The notes below the pieces were generated by a model that was not told the origin of the DNA, did not search any database, and worked only from the letters and a program-made list of their open reading frames with translations. The translations under genes were made by a program, and so were the position numbers. From assembly GCA_903860995.1 (NCBI GenBank), contig CAIOSS010000645.1, forward strand, positions 1 to 6,668: a stretch of 6,668 nucleotides of DNA. The letters are read 5' to 3'. Shown piece by piece: positions 6,466 to 6,668 of this stretch (positions are counted from its first letter, which is position 1; every line of letters begins with the position of its first letter). Source of the stretch: an uncultured delta proteobacterium. GTDB lineage: Bacteria > Myxococcota_A > Polyangia > Polyangiales > Ga0077539.

Positions 6466-6471
6466 TAGAAC
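6442..6471 (+). promoter_or_regulatory. Possible sigma70-type promoter for the downstream lipoprotein gene
   Basis: A TAGAAC sequence (6466-6471), preceded by TGTGA, resembles a -10 element (4 of 6 to TATAAT). A poor -35 match, GTGCCG (6442-6447), lies 18 bases upstream. The site straddles the stop of the radical SAM gene and would start a transcript some 40 bases before the ATG at 6518. The downstream stretch 6491-6505 is unusually A/T-rich for this window. The match is weak and by eye. Confidence 0.3.
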
Positions 6472-6506
6472 CCGCGCCGTCGTTCGCTCCGACCAAAACT
6501 TCTCCC

Positions 6507-6511
6507 GGGGA
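6507..6511 (+). promoter_or_regulatory. Ribosome binding site of the downstream lipoprotein
   Basis: GGGGA with a six-base spacer before the ATG at 6518 is a good Shine-Dalgarno match and fixes the start of the lipoprotein gene. Having its own site after a 52-base gap separates it from the overlapped genes upstream. Confidence 0.55.
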
Positions 6512-6517
6512 TTCACC

Positions 6518-6668
6518 ATGACGTTTCGCGTTCGTCTGGGTCTGTTGCTTCCGTTTCTCGCCACTGCTGCCGTGGGCTGTTCGGATGGTCCCATCCCGCC
6601 GCCTGTCGACGCCGGGAGCGACGTCACCGACGTCGGGGGCGACACGGGCGCCGACACGGGCGCCGACA
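6518..6668 (+). CDS. Lipoprotein with Asp/Gly/Thr-rich linker, 3' end cut by window edge
   Basis: Fifty residues are visible. MTFRVRLGLLLPFLATAAVG followed by C21 is a classic lipoprotein signal peptide with basic n-region, hydrophobic core and lipobox AVGC. The mature part begins SDGPIPPPVDAGSDV and continues into an Asp/Gly/Thr/Ala-rich low-complexity stretch. Such linkers directly after the lipidated cysteine are common in surface lipoproteins of Myxococcota and carry a domain further on, which is outside the window. The gene lies 52 bases after the radical SAM gene on the same strand, with its own ribosome binding site. Whether it belongs to the modification system, for example as its substrate, cannot be decided. 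No function is assigned. Confidence 0.85.
   Translation, partial: MTFRVRLGLLLPFLATAAVGCSDGPIPPPVDAGSDVTDVGGDTGADTGAD
6641..6668 (+). repeat. 12-base tandem repeat in the lipoprotein linker
   Basis: The unit GACACGGGCGCC occurs twice exactly (6641-6652 and 6653-6664) and begins a third time at 6665, cut by the window end. It encodes Asp-Thr-Gly-Ala repeats in frame. Being a multiple of three, the array can change length without breaking the gene. Confidence 0.75.

Noticed and set aside
5227..6657. Long minus-strand open frame opposite the radical SAM gene
   Set aside because: It is an antisense shadow of a gene with unmistakable radical SAM and SPASM cysteines. It also crosses the downstream lipoprotein start and shows no motif.

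Overview
The window is very GC-rich, tightly packed bacterial DNA. A Tat-type lipoprotein MsrB, an exported metallophosphoesterase with a C-terminal membrane tail, and a downstream lipoprotein with an Asp/Gly/Thr-rich linker suggest a diderm of the Myxococcota, possibly a Polyangiales/Sandaracinus-like lineage. That placement is an inference from style, not from a marker gene.

Layout: positions 1-1924 are on the minus strand and hold two cell-envelope genes: msrB (C-terminus cut by the window edge) and, upstream of it in transcription order, a purple-acid-phosphatase-like metallophosphoesterase. A short divergent gap (1925-1974) follows. From 1975 everything is on the plus strand. First comes a TIGR02757/DUF2400 family protein, whose C-terminal half closely resembles the endonuclease III fold elements. 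After 34 bases comes a compact five-gene unit, 2918-6465: a soluble S24/S26 peptidase-like protein, two consecutive HprK-like P-loop proteins, a PqqD-type peptide-binding protein, and a radical SAM/SPASM enzyme. All four junctions inside this unit are 4-base stop/start overlaps (GTGA, GTGA, ATGA, ATGA). A promoter-like element and a clear ribosome binding site then introduce a lipoprotein gene that runs off the right edge.

The five-gene unit is the most interesting part. PqqD domains present precursor peptides to radical SAM/SPASM maturases, HprK-like proteins are known to phosphorylate peptides in some lasso-peptide loci, and an S24/S26-like protease could supply cleavage. Together they look like a peptide or protein modification system. 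No obvious precursor peptide lies in the window, and the second HprK-like protein lacks the conserved acidic pair found in the first, so it may be a non-catalytic partner. Function, substrate and product remain unknown.
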